Shown here: in pieces, positions 6,489 through 6,518 of the stretch
How the letters are laid out: each line of letters begins with the position of its first letter
Position numbering within the stretch: the stretch's first letter is position 1
Assembly: GCA_012515645.1 (NCBI GenBank)
Contig: JAAYXY010000030.1
Span: 1 to 6,518, forward strand
Direction of reading: 5' to 3'
DNA length: 6,518 nt
DNA from: Candidatus Peribacteria bacterium
Lineage (GTDB): Bacteria > Patescibacteriota > Gracilibacteria > Peribacterales > Peribacteraceae
The notes under the pieces: generated by a model
What the model was told of the DNA's origin: nothing
Seen by the model: the letters and a program-made list of their open reading frames with translations, nothing else
Databases searched by the model: none
Position numbers and translations under genes: made by a program

Positions 6489-6518
6489 CACGGACTAGCC
6501 GGTTCGTTCGCTTATTAT
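6489..6518. other. Downstream edge, no feature recognised
   Basis: Thirty bases after the orphan gene's stop. They contain a tiny 3-bp stem (CGG-ACTAG-CCG) without a following T-tract. This is not enough for a terminator or tRNA call, and the window ends here. Confidence 0.3.

Noticed and set aside
6489..6518. GGTTCG-containing tail as part of a tRNA
   Set aside because: No acceptor, D or anticodon stems can be folded around it in the available sequence.

Overview
This window looks like part of a bacterial chromosome. The first ~5.85 kb is fairly GC-rich and densely coding; the last ~0.6 kb is AT-rich. The likely source is a Patescibacteria/CPR-type lineage, possibly Peribacteria/Peregrinibacteria-like. 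That placement is an inference from three things: the very long membrane-fusion protein insert, a UER1-like (plant/giant-virus-like) sugar epimerase-reductase, and the absence of a Shine-Dalgarno sequence at any start codon. No rRNA or other phylogenetic marker is present to settle it. The standard genetic code works throughout.

Left part (1-2657, minus strand, read right to left): a three-gene ABC export cassette in the order membrane-fusion protein (HlyD/MacA-like, 599 aa), ATPase (MacB/LolD/YknY-like, 245 aa), FtsX/MacB-type permease. Only the first 31 residues of the permease lie in the window. The genes are 24 and 2 bases apart and form one transcription unit. The order matches the YknXYZ/MacAB-type systems. 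The fusion protein carries an unusually long alpha-helical hairpin region with an internal repeat.

Middle left (2676-3524, minus): a short-chain dehydrogenase closely resembling the stand-alone NDP-4-keto-6-deoxyglucose 3,5-epimerase/4-reductase of plants (UER1, C-terminal domain of RHM) and giant viruses, which makes NDP-rhamnose. Its stop codon abuts an extended -10 promoter that serves the export cassette.

Middle right (3612-5852, plus): a full-length FtsK/SpoIIIE DNA translocase with N-terminal membrane segments, an acidic linker, a RecA-like motor and a C-terminal gamma winged helix. It diverges from the epimerase gene across an 87-bp intergenic region that holds both putative -10 boxes.

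Right part (5913-6488, plus): an AT-rich orphan gene for a 191-aa protein with one N-terminal membrane helix. I do not recognise it, and its base composition suggests acquisition by transfer.

The most interesting regulatory pattern is that three of the starts have a good -10 hexamer whose last base lies only 8-10 bases before the A of ATG, with no Shine-Dalgarno. This predicts leaderless (or nearly leaderless) mRNAs and also decides the starts chosen for the epimerase and for FtsK. I found no tRNA, rRNA, CRISPR array, insertion sequence or convincing terminator.
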